Shown here: positions 1 to 7,020 of the stretch, one piece after another
How the letters are laid out: each line of letters opens with the position of its first letter
How positions within the stretch are numbered: the stretch's first letter is position 1
Source: Subdoligranulum variabile
Lineage (GTDB): Bacteria; Bacillota; Clostridia; Oscillospirales; Ruminococcaceae
DNA: 64,000 nucleotides
Assembly: GCA_003343905.1 (NCBI GenBank)
Contig: QAKI01000044.1
Coordinates: 1 to 64,000, forward strand
Direction: 5' to 3'
Translations under genes and position numbers: made by a program
Notes under the pieces: generated by a model
Told to the model about the DNA's origin: nothing
Seen by the model: the letters and a program-made list of their open reading frames with translations, nothing else
The model's database searches: none

Positions 1-31
1 TCCCGCCCGTCAACTGTTTTGCAAACATGGG

Positions 32-56
32 GGGGGAGCGCGCAACGCGCTCCCCC
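32..56 (-). terminator. Possible terminator of the fructokinase operon
   Basis: An 11-bp GC-rich stem (positions 32-42 pairing with 46-56, 3-nt loop) lies 30 bp past the fructokinase stop codon. On the minus strand it is followed only by a short T-poor tract (ATGTTTGC), so it may terminate weakly or act as an mRNA end stabiliser. Confidence 0.5.
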
Positions 57-86
57 GCCGTTCGTTTTACTATCGTACCGGCCCGG

Positions 87-1037
87 TCACAGAATGGCCT
101 GTACCGCCGCTTCCTCCGGCACGCTGTTGATACCGCCGTGCGTCTGGGTGGAAAGGGACGCCGCGCAGCAGGCGAACCGGGTCACGGCGCGCATCTCTTC
201 CACGGTCAGGTCCGCCGGGGCCTTGCCCAGCTTGAGGAACCGGCTCATGGCGCTGCCGCCGAAGATATCCCCCGCGCCGGTGGTGTCCACCACATGGATG
301 CCGCCGGGGCTGGCGACCTCGCCGCAGCCCTGCCTATTGGCAAAGTGGCAGCCCTTGGGGCCAAGCGTCGCGTAGACCAGGCTGACGCCGTATTCCTTCA
401 GCAGCTTTTGGGCGCCCGCTTCGGGGCCGATGCCCCACAAAAAGTCGATCTCCTCGTCGCTGATCTTGACGATGTCGGCCTGATGCAGTCCCCATTCGAT
501 CTGCTCTTTGGCCGCGTCCTCGCTGGGCCACAGGGGTTTGCGCAGGTTGGGGTCGAAACTGATGAGTTTGCCCTGCGCTTTCGCATAGGCCACGGCCTGC
601 CGGGTGGCCGTGCGGGCGGGTTCGCCGGTCAGGCTCAGGGTGCCGAAGTGGAACACCCGTGCTTCGTCGATGAGGGCGCGGTCCACTTCTTCGGGGCGCA
701 GGCAGGTGTCGGCGCCGGGCTTGCGGGCAAAGCTGAATTCGCGGTTGCCGGTGGCGTCCAGCGTGACGAAGGCCAGCGTCGTGAAGGCGTCCGGGTCGCT
801 GACGATGCCCCGTATCTCGATGCCCTTGGCCGCCACCGTCGCCAGCAGCAGCTTGCCGAAGCTGTCCGCCCCCACTTTGCCGATCAGCGCCGTGGAACAG
901 CCATACTTTTGCAGCGCGGCCAGGAAATTGCCCGGCGCGCCGCCCGGCTGTGCTTTGAGGGTCGGGTAACCGGCTTCATCGCGGGAAACCGGCGCAAAAT
1001 CAATGAGCAGTTCGCCCAATGCAACAACATCTTTCAT
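87..1037 (-). CDS. PfkB-family fructokinase
   Basis: 316-residue sugar kinase of the PfkB/ribokinase family, expected to phosphorylate fructose to fructose-6-phosphate in the cytoplasm. The N-terminus has the family pattern (GELLIDF, then a PGGAPGN sugar-binding glycine motif near residue 32), and the C-terminal third carries the PfkB signature DTTGAGD with the catalytic Asp. Length is normal. The ATG has a TAAGGAG site about 8 bp upstream. It lies 40 bp behind the alcohol dehydrogenase on the same strand, so the two are probably co-transcribed. The family match is secure; substrate (fructose rather than another ketose) is inferred from closest resemblance to bacterial fructokinases. Confidence 0.88.
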   Translation of the reverse strand: MKDVVALGELLIDFAPVSRDEAGYPTLKAQPGGAPGNFLAALQKYGCSTALIGKVGADSFGKLLLATVAAKGIEIRGIVSDPDAFTTLAFVTLDATGNREFSFARKPGADTCLRPEEVDRALIDEARVFHFGTLSLTGEPARTATRQAVAYAKAQGKLISFDPNLRKPLWPSEDAAKEQIEWGLHQADIVKISDEEIDFLWGIGPEAGAQKLLKEYGVSLVYATLGPKGCHFANRQGCGEVASPGGIHVVDTTGAGDIFGGSAMSRFLKLGKAPADLTVEEMRAVTRFACCAASLSTQTHGGINSVPEEAAVQAIL

Positions 1038-1077
1038 GAAAAAAGCTCCTTACCAAAGAATCAACGGGGGCGGCGCG

Positions 1078-2262
1078 TCACAGCGCCATCTTGTAAATGT
1101 TGTACATATCCTCTTCATACAGGACTCTGGCCGCGCCCTTGCTGCCGCCGCAGGCCTGCGCGCAGCTATGGGCCATGGCGCGCAGTTGTTCCTCGGTGGG
1201 GGCGACGCCCAGTTCCCGCAGGTTGGTGGGCATGCCGATGCTGCGGTAGAAGTCCTCCATGGCGCGGATGCCTTTCTCGGCCTGTTCGGCCTCGGTGCCC
1301 TCCGGGGCCACGCCCATCACCTGGACGGCGTAGCGGGCAAAGCGCCCCGGCACGCTGGCGCAGACGTAGCGCGCCCAGCTCGGCCACAGGGCCGCCAGCC
1401 CCGCGCCGTGGGTCACGTCGAACATGCCGCCCAGCTCATGTTCCAGCATGTGGGTGACGAAGTCCGACGCGCCGTTGCCGCAGCCGGTCAGGTCGTTGTG
1501 GGCCAGGGACCCCGCCCACATGACTTCGGCGCGGGCCTTTCGGTCATCGGGCCGGGCGTGCAGGATCTTCGCGTTCTCCATGACGGTGCGCAGCAGCGCC
1601 TCCGCGATGGCGTCGGTCAGTTCCATGTCGGCGGTGGCCGTGAAATAGCGTTCCATCGTGTGCATCATGATGTCGGCGCAGCCGCTCTCGGTCTGGTAAT
1701 CCGGCAGGGTCAGCGTCAGTTCGGGGTTCATGACCGCGAACTTGGGGCGGGAAAGATCGTCGTTGTAGGCGCGCTTCTCGCCGGTCTTTTCGTTGGTGAT
1801 GACGCAGCTGTTGCTGGACTCGCTGCCCGCGGCCGCGATGGTCAGCACCGACGCCACCGGCAGGCAGGCCAGCGCCGTGCGGTCCTGGCTGAACAGCGTC
1901 CAGACGTCCTCCTCCGGCTCCGCCAGGCCGTAGGCGATGGCCTTGGCCGTGTCGATGACCGAGCCGCCGCCCACCGCCAGCAGGAAGTCCACCCCCTCCC
2001 GCTTGCCGAGTTCAATGCCCTCATACACCTTGCCCAGGTGGGGGTTGGGCACCACGCCGCCCAGCAGCCAGCAGTCGATGCCCGCGTCGCGCATGGGCGC
2101 CACGATGCTGTCCATCAGGCCGTTTTTGACCACGCGCTCGCTGCCGTAGACCACCAGCACCCGGCTGCCGTGGTATTTTTTCACATAGTCCACCGTAGCG
2201 GTCTGGGTCCCGCTTCCGAACACGATCTCGGTGGGGGAATAGAAGGTAAAGTTCTTCGCCAT
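1078..2262 (-). CDS. Iron-containing alcohol dehydrogenase, butanol/aldehyde reductase type
   Basis: 394-residue group III (Fe) alcohol dehydrogenase resembling YqhD and clostridial butanol dehydrogenases; it would reduce aldehydes to alcohols with NAD(P)H. The Rossmann-like half has GGGSVIDTAKA. The metal-binding half has DIMMHTMERYF and HMLEHELGGMFDVTHGAGLA, which supply the Asp and His ligands typical of the family. The start at 2262 gives the usual N-terminus (MAKNFTFYSPTEIVFG); an AAAGGAA site sits somewhat far upstream (13 bp). First gene of a likely two-gene unit with the fructokinase, served by a promoter at 2320-2348. The exact substrate is not visible from sequence. Confidence 0.88.
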   Translation of the reverse strand: MAKNFTFYSPTEIVFGSGTQTATVDYVKKYHGSRVLVVYGSERVVKNGLMDSIVAPMRDAGIDCWLLGGVVPNPHLGKVYEGIELGKREGVDFLLAVGGGSVIDTAKAIAYGLAEPEEDVWTLFSQDRTALACLPVASVLTIAAAGSESSNSCVITNEKTGEKRAYNDDLSRPKFAVMNPELTLTLPDYQTESGCADIMMHTMERYFTATADMELTDAIAEALLRTVMENAKILHARPDDRKARAEVMWAGSLAHNDLTGCGNGASDFVTHMLEHELGGMFDVTHGAGLAALWPSWARYVCASVPGRFARYAVQVMGVAPEGTEAEQAEKGIRAMEDFYRSIGMPTNLRELGVAPTEEQLRAMAHSCAQACGGSKGAARVLYEEDMYNIYKMAL

Positions 2263-2319
2263 TTTTGAACACCGTTCCTTTCTGCGGCGGCAGGTCTCCG
2301 TGTCTGCCATTCTGTGTCC

Positions 2320-2348
2320 AGTATAGCACGCCGGGCGGCAAAATCCAA
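2320..2348 (-). promoter_or_regulatory. Sigma-A-type promoter for the alcohol dehydrogenase-fructokinase unit
   Basis: On the minus strand TTGGAT (2343-2348) and TATACT (2320-2325) are separated by exactly 17 bp, with the start codon 58 bp downstream. Confidence 0.6.
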
Positions 2349-2401
2349 CCGGAAAAACCGCGTGCCCCGCCGTTTTTTTTGTGCAGGGTGCCGCCGGTCG
2401 G

Positions 2402-2440
2402 CAACAAAAACAGCCCCCGGCATCCTGTGCCGAAGGGCTG
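2402..2440 (-). terminator. Rho-independent terminator after ugd
   Basis: Minus-strand hairpin CAGCCC...GGGCTG with an inner CGGCA/TGCCG pairing (2411-2440), followed by TTTTTGTTGC. It ends the UDP-glucose dehydrogenase transcript before the alcohol dehydrogenase promoter. Confidence 0.75.
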
Positions 2441-2489
2441 TGTGGCTGTATTCCACGGCAGGGGGCCTGCCGCGCCGCGCCCGGCCGGG

Positions 2490-3722
2490 TCAGTCCCGGC
2501 GGAACAGGTCGCGGGTATAGACTTTTTCTTTCACGTCGTCCAGCGCGCTGTCGTAGCGGTTGGCGATGATGGCCCGGCTCTGCGCTTTGAACGCGTCCAG
2601 GTCGTTGACGATGCGGCTGCCGAAGAAAGTCGTGCCGTCCTCCAGCGTCGGCTCGTAGATGATGACCTCGGCCCCCTTGGCCTTGATGCGCTTCATCACG
2701 CCCTGGATGCTGGACTGGCGGAAGTTGTCGGAATGGGATTTCATCGTCAGGCGGTAGACGCCCACCACCACGGGGTGTTCCCGCGCGGGGTCGTAGTCGC
2801 TGCTGCCGGTGTAGGCCCCGGCCAGTTCCAGCACTCGGTCCGCGATATAGTCCTTGCGGGTGCGGTTGGATTCCACGATCGCCTCGATGAGGTTTTCCGG
2901 CACGTCGGCATAATTGGCCAGGAGCTGCTTGGTGTCTTTGGGCAGGCAGTAGCCGCCGTAGCCAAAGCTGGGGTTGTTGTAATGGTCCCCGATGCGCGGG
3001 TCCAGGCAAACGCCCCGGATGATGTCCTGGGTGTTCAGGCCCTTGCTCTCGGCGTAGGTGTCCAGCTCGTTGAAGTAGCTGACCCGCAGCGCCAGATAGG
3101 TGTTGGCGAACAGTTTGACGGCCTCCGCTTCGGTAAAGCCCATAAACAGCGTGTCGACGTTCTCCTTGATGGCCCCCTCCTGCAGCAGCGCCGCAAAGGT
3201 ATGGGCCTTTTCGGTCAGGGCGGGGTCGTCGGGGTCGGTGCCCACGATGATGCGGCTGGGGTACAGGTTGTCGTAAAGGGCCTTGCTCTCCCGCAAAAAT
3301 TCGGGGCTGAACAGGATGTTTTTGTTGCCGGTCTTTTCCCGGATATGGCGGGTGTAGCCCACCGGGATGGTGGACTTGATGACGATGACCGCCGACGGGT
3401 TGACCTTGCCGACCAGGTCCAGCACCGCTTCCACCGCCGAAGTGTCGAAGAAGTTCTTTTTGCTGTCGTAGTTGGTGGGGGCCGCCACCACCACGAACTC
3501 CGCGTCGCGGTAGGCGGCTTCGCCGTCCAGCGTGGCGGTCAGGTCCAGCGGCTTTTCGGCCAGATATTTCTCGATGTATTCGTCCTGGATGGGCGACTCG
3601 CGGCGGTTGAGCTTTTCCACTTTTTCCGGCAGGATGTCCACTGCCGTGACGTGGTGGTGCTGCGCCAGCAGCACGGCGATGGAAAGCCCCACATACCCGG
3701 TCCCTGCAACTGCGATCTTCAT
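2490..3722 (-). CDS. ugd: UDP-glucose 6-dehydrogenase
   Basis: 410-residue UDP-glucose/GDP-mannose dehydrogenase family protein; oxidises UDP-glucose to UDP-glucuronate in two NAD-dependent steps, supplying precursors for surface polysaccharide. Seen: the N-terminal NAD fold GTGYVGLS, the central helix with EAVKLFANTYLA (catalytic Lys near residue 203), and the thioester cysteine in GYGGYCLPKDT (Cys259). Length is normal for the family. GGGAGGAT precedes the ATG. It stands alone between its own promoter and terminator, so no capsule locus is adjacent; a role in another UDP-sugar acid pathway is possible. Confidence 0.93.
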   Translation of the reverse strand: MKIAVAGTGYVGLSIAVLLAQHHHVTAVDILPEKVEKLNRRESPIQDEYIEKYLAEKPLDLTATLDGEAAYRDAEFVVVAAPTNYDSKKNFFDTSAVEAVLDLVGKVNPSAVIVIKSTIPVGYTRHIREKTGNKNILFSPEFLRESKALYDNLYPSRIIVGTDPDDPALTEKAHTFAALLQEGAIKENVDTLFMGFTEAEAVKLFANTYLALRVSYFNELDTYAESKGLNTQDIIRGVCLDPRIGDHYNNPSFGYGGYCLPKDTKQLLANYADVPENLIEAIVESNRTRKDYIADRVLELAGAYTGSSDYDPAREHPVVVGVYRLTMKSHSDNFRQSSIQGVMKRIKAKGAEVIIYEPTLEDGTTFFGSRIVNDLDAFKAQSRAIIANRYDSALDDVKEKVYTRDLFRRD

Positions 3723-3788
3723 GTGCTGTATCCTCCCGGCCGGGCGCCCTTTTGCAAAACGCGGCGGGCGGCCCTGATTCTGGCTTTT

Positions 3789-3817
3789 ATTATACTACAG
3801 TTCCCGCTTTTCTTCAA
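3789..3817 (-). promoter_or_regulatory. Promoter for ugd
   Basis: Minus strand TTGAAG (3812-3817), 17-bp spacer, TATAAT (3789-3794). The start codon is 67 bp downstream of the -10 element. Confidence 0.7.
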
Positions 3818-3825
3818 ACGGACAT

Positions 3826-4218
3826 TCACTCATGCAGTTCCAGCGGCAGGCCGTCGGGGTCGAAGAAGAAGGTCATCCGCCCGCCGGTGAACTCGTCCAC
3901 CCGCACCGGCTCACAGGGGATGCCCCTGGCCGCCAGTTCCGCCACGGCGGCGTCTATGTCCTGCACCCGGAACGCCAGATGCCGCAGCCCGCAGGCTTCG
4001 GGCCGGCTGACCCGCCGGGGCGGGTTTACCTCGCCAAAGATCTCCAGTTCGATGGCGTCGGGGCCGTCCCCCACCCGCAGGTCCAGCTTCCAGTCCCCGC
4101 GCGCCGGGCGGAAGTTTTCCCGCACGATGGGAAAGCCCAGTTTTTCCACATAAAATTCCCGTGCCGCCGGATAATCCGACACGATGATCGCCACATGATG
4201 GATCTGCTGCCACTGCAT
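3826..4218 (-). CDS. VOC-family protein, glyoxalase/epimerase-like
   Basis: 130 residues, a single pair of beta-alpha-beta-beta-beta modules of the vicinal oxygen chelate superfamily. Module one begins IHHVAIIVSDYPAAREFY and module two begins GLRHLAFRVQDIDAAV; the metal-site His and Glu positions (His near 6, Glu near 57, His near 77, Glu near 127) are present, as in lactoylglutathione lyase and SMU1112c-like proteins. The start at 4218 is chosen because AGGAGG lies 6 bp upstream and the domain starts at once. The substrate is unknown. It is the last host gene before the prophage, which inserted 252 bp upstream of its start. Confidence 0.8.
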   Translation of the reverse strand: MQWQQIHHVAIIVSDYPAAREFYVEKLGFPIVRENFRPARGDWKLDLRVGDGPDAIELEIFGEVNPPRRVSRPEACGLRHLAFRVQDIDAAVAELAARGIPCEPVRVDEFTGGRMTFFFDPDGLPLELHE

Positions 4219-4470
4219 AGCCTGCCTCCTGTTCCGGCCCTGCGGGGCCGATGGTTTGGTGTTTTTTGCAGCCTGTTCTTCGCAGGCTGTTCCTAATAGA
4301 TATACTCTACCGCAGATTGGGCGGCGGTGCAAGAGTCCATGAAAGTGATTTTTGACCGCTTATGTAAGGGCTTTTACAAAGTTTCAGACGTCTTTCGCGC
4401 CTTTGCGCACAAAGCTCCCCTCCTTTTTCTTTTCAAAATTTTCTGTGTTCTCCCACTTTTTCGCGTCTGT
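4219..4470. other. Host intergenic flank left of the prophage
   Basis: No gene is seen. A 7-bp inverted repeat CAGCCTG/CAGGCTG lies at about 4269-4289. The last five bases (TCTGT, 4466-4470) are the left copy of the prophage target duplication. Confidence 0.6.
4466..4470. repeat. Target-site duplication, left copy (TCTGT)
   Basis: TCTGT directly precedes the TG terminus at 4471 and is repeated directly after the CA terminus at 38468-38472. Five base pairs is the duplication length made by Mu. Confidence 0.8.
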
Positions 4471-4569
4471 TGTAGCTTTGCAAAAAAAACGAAAAAATGT
4501 TGCAGTAAAAATGAAAAAAGAAAGGCGTTTAAGAAGTTGCTTGAACACTTCTTAAACGCCTTTCTTCTA
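4471..4569. repeat. Phage right end (attR side)
   Basis: Begins TGTAGCTTTGCAAAAAAAAC. An A-rich first 60 bp is followed by a 17-bp stem whose arms contain CTTGAAC- and TTAAACG-like motifs resembling the repeats of the left end. These are candidate transposase-binding sites. The rest of the stretch is the terminator of the recombinase gene. Confidence 0.65.
4520..4564 (-). terminator. Terminator of the right-end recombinase operon
   Basis: Perfect 17-bp stem (4520-4536 with 4548-4564) and an 11-nt loop, 6 bp past the recombinase stop. On the minus strand it runs into CTTTCTTTTTTCATTTTT. It probably also shields the phage end from transcription leaving the prophage. Confidence 0.85.
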
Positions 4570-5394
4570 TTATTCGGGATTGATCAGAGGAACGATATGA
4601 ACCGCCTTCCTCCCGCGCTGCTCGGCATTGATGCGCCGGACAACCGCATTATACTTCTCAACGCTTACAAGCGCAGGAAAGTCACCGCGTATACGCAGCT
4701 CCTTATAACTGTAATACCCTGCGTATATGGGCCGAGTAAGGATCACCCGTACTTTGTACGCATCCAGAACTTTTCCTCGCTTTCCGCGGATGCCATGTTC
4801 CCGGCACCATCGGGCAGTCTCCGTCAGCGATCCCGTGCGTTGGTATACACTATATATCTGTAGTACGTTTTGGGCTTCCCTTTTGTTGATTTCGAGCCCT
4901 TCCGGGGTCTTGTCATACCCCAGCACTTCGCTGCAGGTGCGCTTGCCTTGCAACGCACGCTCCTGCATAGCCACCTTGACTCGCTCTATCGTATTTTCTC
5001 GCTCAAATTGAGCAAAAACTCCCAATATGCCCATCATGGCCCGCCCTACCGGCGTTGATGTGTCAAACACCTCGGTGTGGCTGATAAGCTCACATCCATG
5101 GGCTTCCATAATTTCCCACACGCCGTAGAGATCCGCCACTCTACGGGTGAGCCGGGATAAGGCCCAAACCACTACAGCATCATATTTATCTTCTCGGATC
5201 GCGACCAGCAGTTTCTGCATGGCTGGCCTGTGTTTGATGTCTTTACCAGATATTCCCGCATCTTCATAGATGATGGGCGGATCATATCCTCTCTGGATAC
5301 ACCACGCAGTCAACACCCTTCGCTGGGCATCCAGAGAATACCCTTCTTCTGCCTGATCCAGGGTCGAAACCCTGATATAGATTGCAGCATTCAT
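4570..5394 (-). CDS. Serine recombinase, short large-serine-recombinase type
   Basis: 274-residue site-specific recombinase. The N-terminal resolvase domain has YIRVSTLDQ with catalytic Ser10 and the downstream LSRLTRR arginine motif; a Recombinase domain follows (about 165-250, LGYDKTPEGLEINKREA). It stops short of the zinc ribbon and coiled coil found in 450-550 residue integrases, so it is a compact form. It is the last gene before the phage right end and is driven by the switch at 6253-6358. In a phage that transposes with a MuA-like enzyme an integrase is not needed; resolution of cointegrates, inversion or dimer resolution are possible roles, none shown. GAGG precedes the start. Confidence 0.85.
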   Translation of the reverse strand: MNAAIYIRVSTLDQAEEGYSLDAQRRVLTAWCIQRGYDPPIIYEDAGISGKDIKHRPAMQKLLVAIREDKYDAVVVWALSRLTRRVADLYGVWEIMEAHGCELISHTEVFDTSTPVGRAMMGILGVFAQFERENTIERVKVAMQERALQGKRTCSEVLGYDKTPEGLEINKREAQNVLQIYSVYQRTGSLTETARWCREHGIRGKRGKVLDAYKVRVILTRPIYAGYYSYKELRIRGDFPALVSVEKYNAVVRRINAEQRGRKAVHIVPLINPE

Positions 5395-5403
5395 AATGGC
5401 ACC

Positions 5404-5940
5404 TCAATCCCACATGTGTTCTTCGCAGTGTTTTTCCCAGTTGGATTTCATTTTCTCGATGGCCTGTTCGTAGCTTTCTCCGTTTATGATTTTTTCCATC
5501 GCCTCTGTACCGCAATGCGCCTGATAATAGTTGCTGGAAAGGCTCCAGCTGTGGGCCTGCAAGTAAGCCGTTGCTCTGGGATAACGCTTGTACATAGCGT
5601 TGAGGTCATAGTCCGGTTTCGGGCGTACTCCGAGCCCTCCAACATCATCAAATGACCGCTCAAATTCTTCGTTCCAGGCTTCCAAATCGGCCAAGGCCGC
5701 ACGGATTTCTTTCAGTCCTTCAATTCCCTCGATTGCCTCCATGCGGCGCTGCGCTTCGTCCTGTTCAGCCTGGCGGCGGTCAAGCAGCTCTTGGTAGATA
5801 GCCGGTCGGTTCTGCTTGATGGGATCAATTCCAGCCTTTTTCGCGTAGGGCACATTCAGCACCATCATGCGGCCAGTAGGTTGGCCATTTTTGATTTCAA
5901 GTTTGAGGTTGTAGAGGTCGATTATACGGTTGATGTCCAT
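5404..5940 (-). CDS. Hypothetical protein in the recombinase operon
   Basis: 178 residues, mostly helical and charged, with no motif that I recognise; a QAEQDEAQRRMEAIEG stretch near residue 70 looks like a coiled coil. ATG at 5940 has AAGGAGAT at good spacing. In-frame upstream ATGs exist at 5964 and 6024, so the true start is not certain. It ends 10 bp before the recombinase and probably is its partner or accessory factor, on position alone. An 8-bp repeat CCTTATCT/AGATAAGG in the leader could pair and cover the ribosome site. Confidence 0.7.
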   Translation of the reverse strand: MDINRIIDLYNLKLEIKNGQPTGRMMVLNVPYAKKAGIDPIKQNRPAIYQELLDRRQAEQDEAQRRMEAIEGIEGLKEIRAALADLEAWNEEFERSFDDVGGLGVRPKPDYDLNAMYKRYPRATAYLQAHSWSLSSNYYQAHCGTEAMEKIINGESYEQAIEKMKSNWEKHCEEHMWD

Positions 5941-6072
5941 GATTATCTCCTTATCTGTTGACATTTTTCTGCCGTCAGTATAAGATAAGGGCGAGGACAG
6001 GCGGCAGGTCACTGCCTCGCCCATGTGGTCCTTTAGGCTCCCGGTGCTTTGGTCGGCTGTGGGAGCCTATTT

Positions 6073-6198
6073 TTATGCGTTAATCTTCTTATCTCTGACG
6101 ATCTGGGCAGCTTCCTGCGGTGTCGTTGCTTTCGCTTCGATCAGTTCCGCGATGGCTTCCAGATACTGGTTGAGCTCCTGGCTCGTCATTTCGTCCAT
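6073..6198 (-). CDS. Small hypothetical protein, 41 aa, first gene of the recombinase operon
   Basis: Encodes an acidic helical peptide, MDEMTSQELNQYLEAIAELI at the start and VRDKKINA at the end, preceded by GGAGGAGAAAGGAC. It is the first reading frame after the operator-controlled minus promoter at 6253-6281. Function is unknown; such small proteins next to recombinases often are regulators or directionality factors, which here is only a guess. Confidence 0.65.
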   Translation of the reverse strand: MDEMTSQELNQYLEAIAELIEAKATTPQEAAQIVRDKKINA

Positions 6199-6252
6199 GT
6201 CCTTTCTCCTCCTGCCTGGCGTATTCAGTTCGGTTTCCCTTGCTGTGATTAT

Positions 6253-6358
6253 AGTATAGCACTAATATTCGTGCATTTCAATCGGCGGACTGCACGAATA
6301 TTAGTGCTTATTTTCTGTCAAATTTGCACTTGTTTTCGTGCATGCCAAGCTGTATAAT
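6253..6358. promoter_or_regulatory. Divergent promoters with three operators (right-end switch)
   Basis: Three dyads of the form GCAC-N8-GTGC occur at 6259-6274, 6292-6307 and 6326-6341. The first two lie in a perfect 17-bp inverted repeat (GCACTAATATTCGTGCA, 6259-6275 with 6291-6307). The minus promoter is TTGAAA (6276-6281), 17 bp, TATACT (6253-6258); its spacer is exactly the first operator. The plus promoter is TTGTTT (6330-6335), 17 bp, TATAAT (6353-6358), and the third operator covers its -35. The small HTH gene that follows at 6378 is the natural candidate to bind all three. Confidence 0.8.
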
Positions 6359-6377
6359 CATGTTGGAGGTGTGCTAT

Positions 6378-6584
6378 ATGCCGTTATGTTATAAAATTGA
6401 TATTATGGCGGCGCTAAAGGCTGCCGGATATACAACAACAAAAATCAGGCAGGAGAAACTGCTGAGCCAGTCCACGTTGCAAAAGTTTCGGGATGGCGGG
6501 CAGTTATCGTGGTCGAACATCGAGACACTTTGCCGCTTATTAAACTGTCAGCCTGGAGATATCTTGGAGTACCATGAAAAATAA
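6378..6584 (+). CDS. Small HTH (XRE-like) regulator of the right-end switch
   Basis: 68-residue Cro/C1-type helix-turn-helix protein (about residues 8-62; TTTKIRQEKLLSQSTLQKFR then WSNIETLCRLLNCQPGDILEY). ATG has GGAGGT at 8 bp. It is the only plus-strand gene of the phage right end, divergent from the small protein-hypothetical-recombinase operon, with three operators between. It likely represses that operon and its own promoter in a lambda-like way. It has no peptidase domain, so release of repression would need another signal. Confidence 0.8.
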   Translation: MPLCYKIDIMAALKAAGYTTTKIRQEKLLSQSTLQKFRDGGQLSWSNIETLCRLLNCQPGDILEYHEK

Positions 6585-6622
6585 AGCACCCCCAGCCAGA
6601 TGGCTGGGGGTGCTTTATTTTT
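6580..6622 (+). terminator. Terminator after the right-end HTH gene
   Basis: Perfect 19-bp stem (6580-6598 with 6601-6619) followed by TTTT; the stop codon of the HTH gene lies inside the stem. Confidence 0.9.
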
Positions 6623-6628
6623 CATGGT

Positions 6629-6676
6629 AAAGGGGCATTTAAGGGAAGTTAAATTTCCCCTTAAACGCCCCTTTTT
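6629..6676 (-). terminator. Terminator after the minus-strand XRE gene
   Basis: Imperfect stem of two 8-bp blocks, AAAGGGGC and TTTAAGGG, pairing with GCCCCTTT and CCCTTAAA, between convergent genes. T runs lie on both sides, so it can serve both strands. Confidence 0.7.
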
Positions 6677-6681
6677 CCCTG

Positions 6682-6945
6682 TTACAGGTGTTTGCGGTTG
6701 CCGTGATCCTCGTGGATAATATCTGCCCCTGTCCGCCGCTGCGGCGAAGGTACATACTCCAAGAGATCGCCTACCTCACAACCCAGCGCCTCGCAGATTC
6801 GATCCAGATGCTCCAAGCTGAACCGATCCGCAAACTCGTTGTAGTATGCGCAGATTGTTGATGCTCGGATGCCTGTCTCCCTGGCCAGCCTGGCTTGGGA
6901 CCAGCGCCGCTCACCTAATAACCGGGATAGATGATTTTTGATCAT
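6682..6945 (-). CDS. XRE-family HTH regulator
   Basis: 87-residue protein with an HTH_3 domain over residues 4-63 (LLGERRWSQARLARETGIRA, then LEHLDRICEALGCEVGDLLEY). It lies downstream of the methylase, lysis and tail genes on the same strand, separated by 75 bp that hold a possible -10 (TATAAT at about 7008) and a hairpin that would cover its GGTGGGG ribosome site. It could be read through from the late operon or expressed alone. The target is unknown. Confidence 0.8.
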   Translation of the reverse strand: MIKNHLSRLLGERRWSQARLARETGIRASTICAYYNEFADRFSLEHLDRICEALGCEVGDLLEYVPSPQRRTGADIIHEDHGNRKHL

Positions 6946-7020
6946 CTGATCGCCCCACCAACTATTCTAAAGGTGTCGGTGGGGCCGTGTCCTGATTTTG
7001 TTAGATTATAACGAATTGCG

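Noticed and set aside
6031..6068. Hairpin TAGGCTCCC/GGGAGCCTA as a terminator
   Set aside because: The T run follows it only on the plus strand, where no gene leads into it; on the minus strand it lies inside the recombinase operon without a T run.
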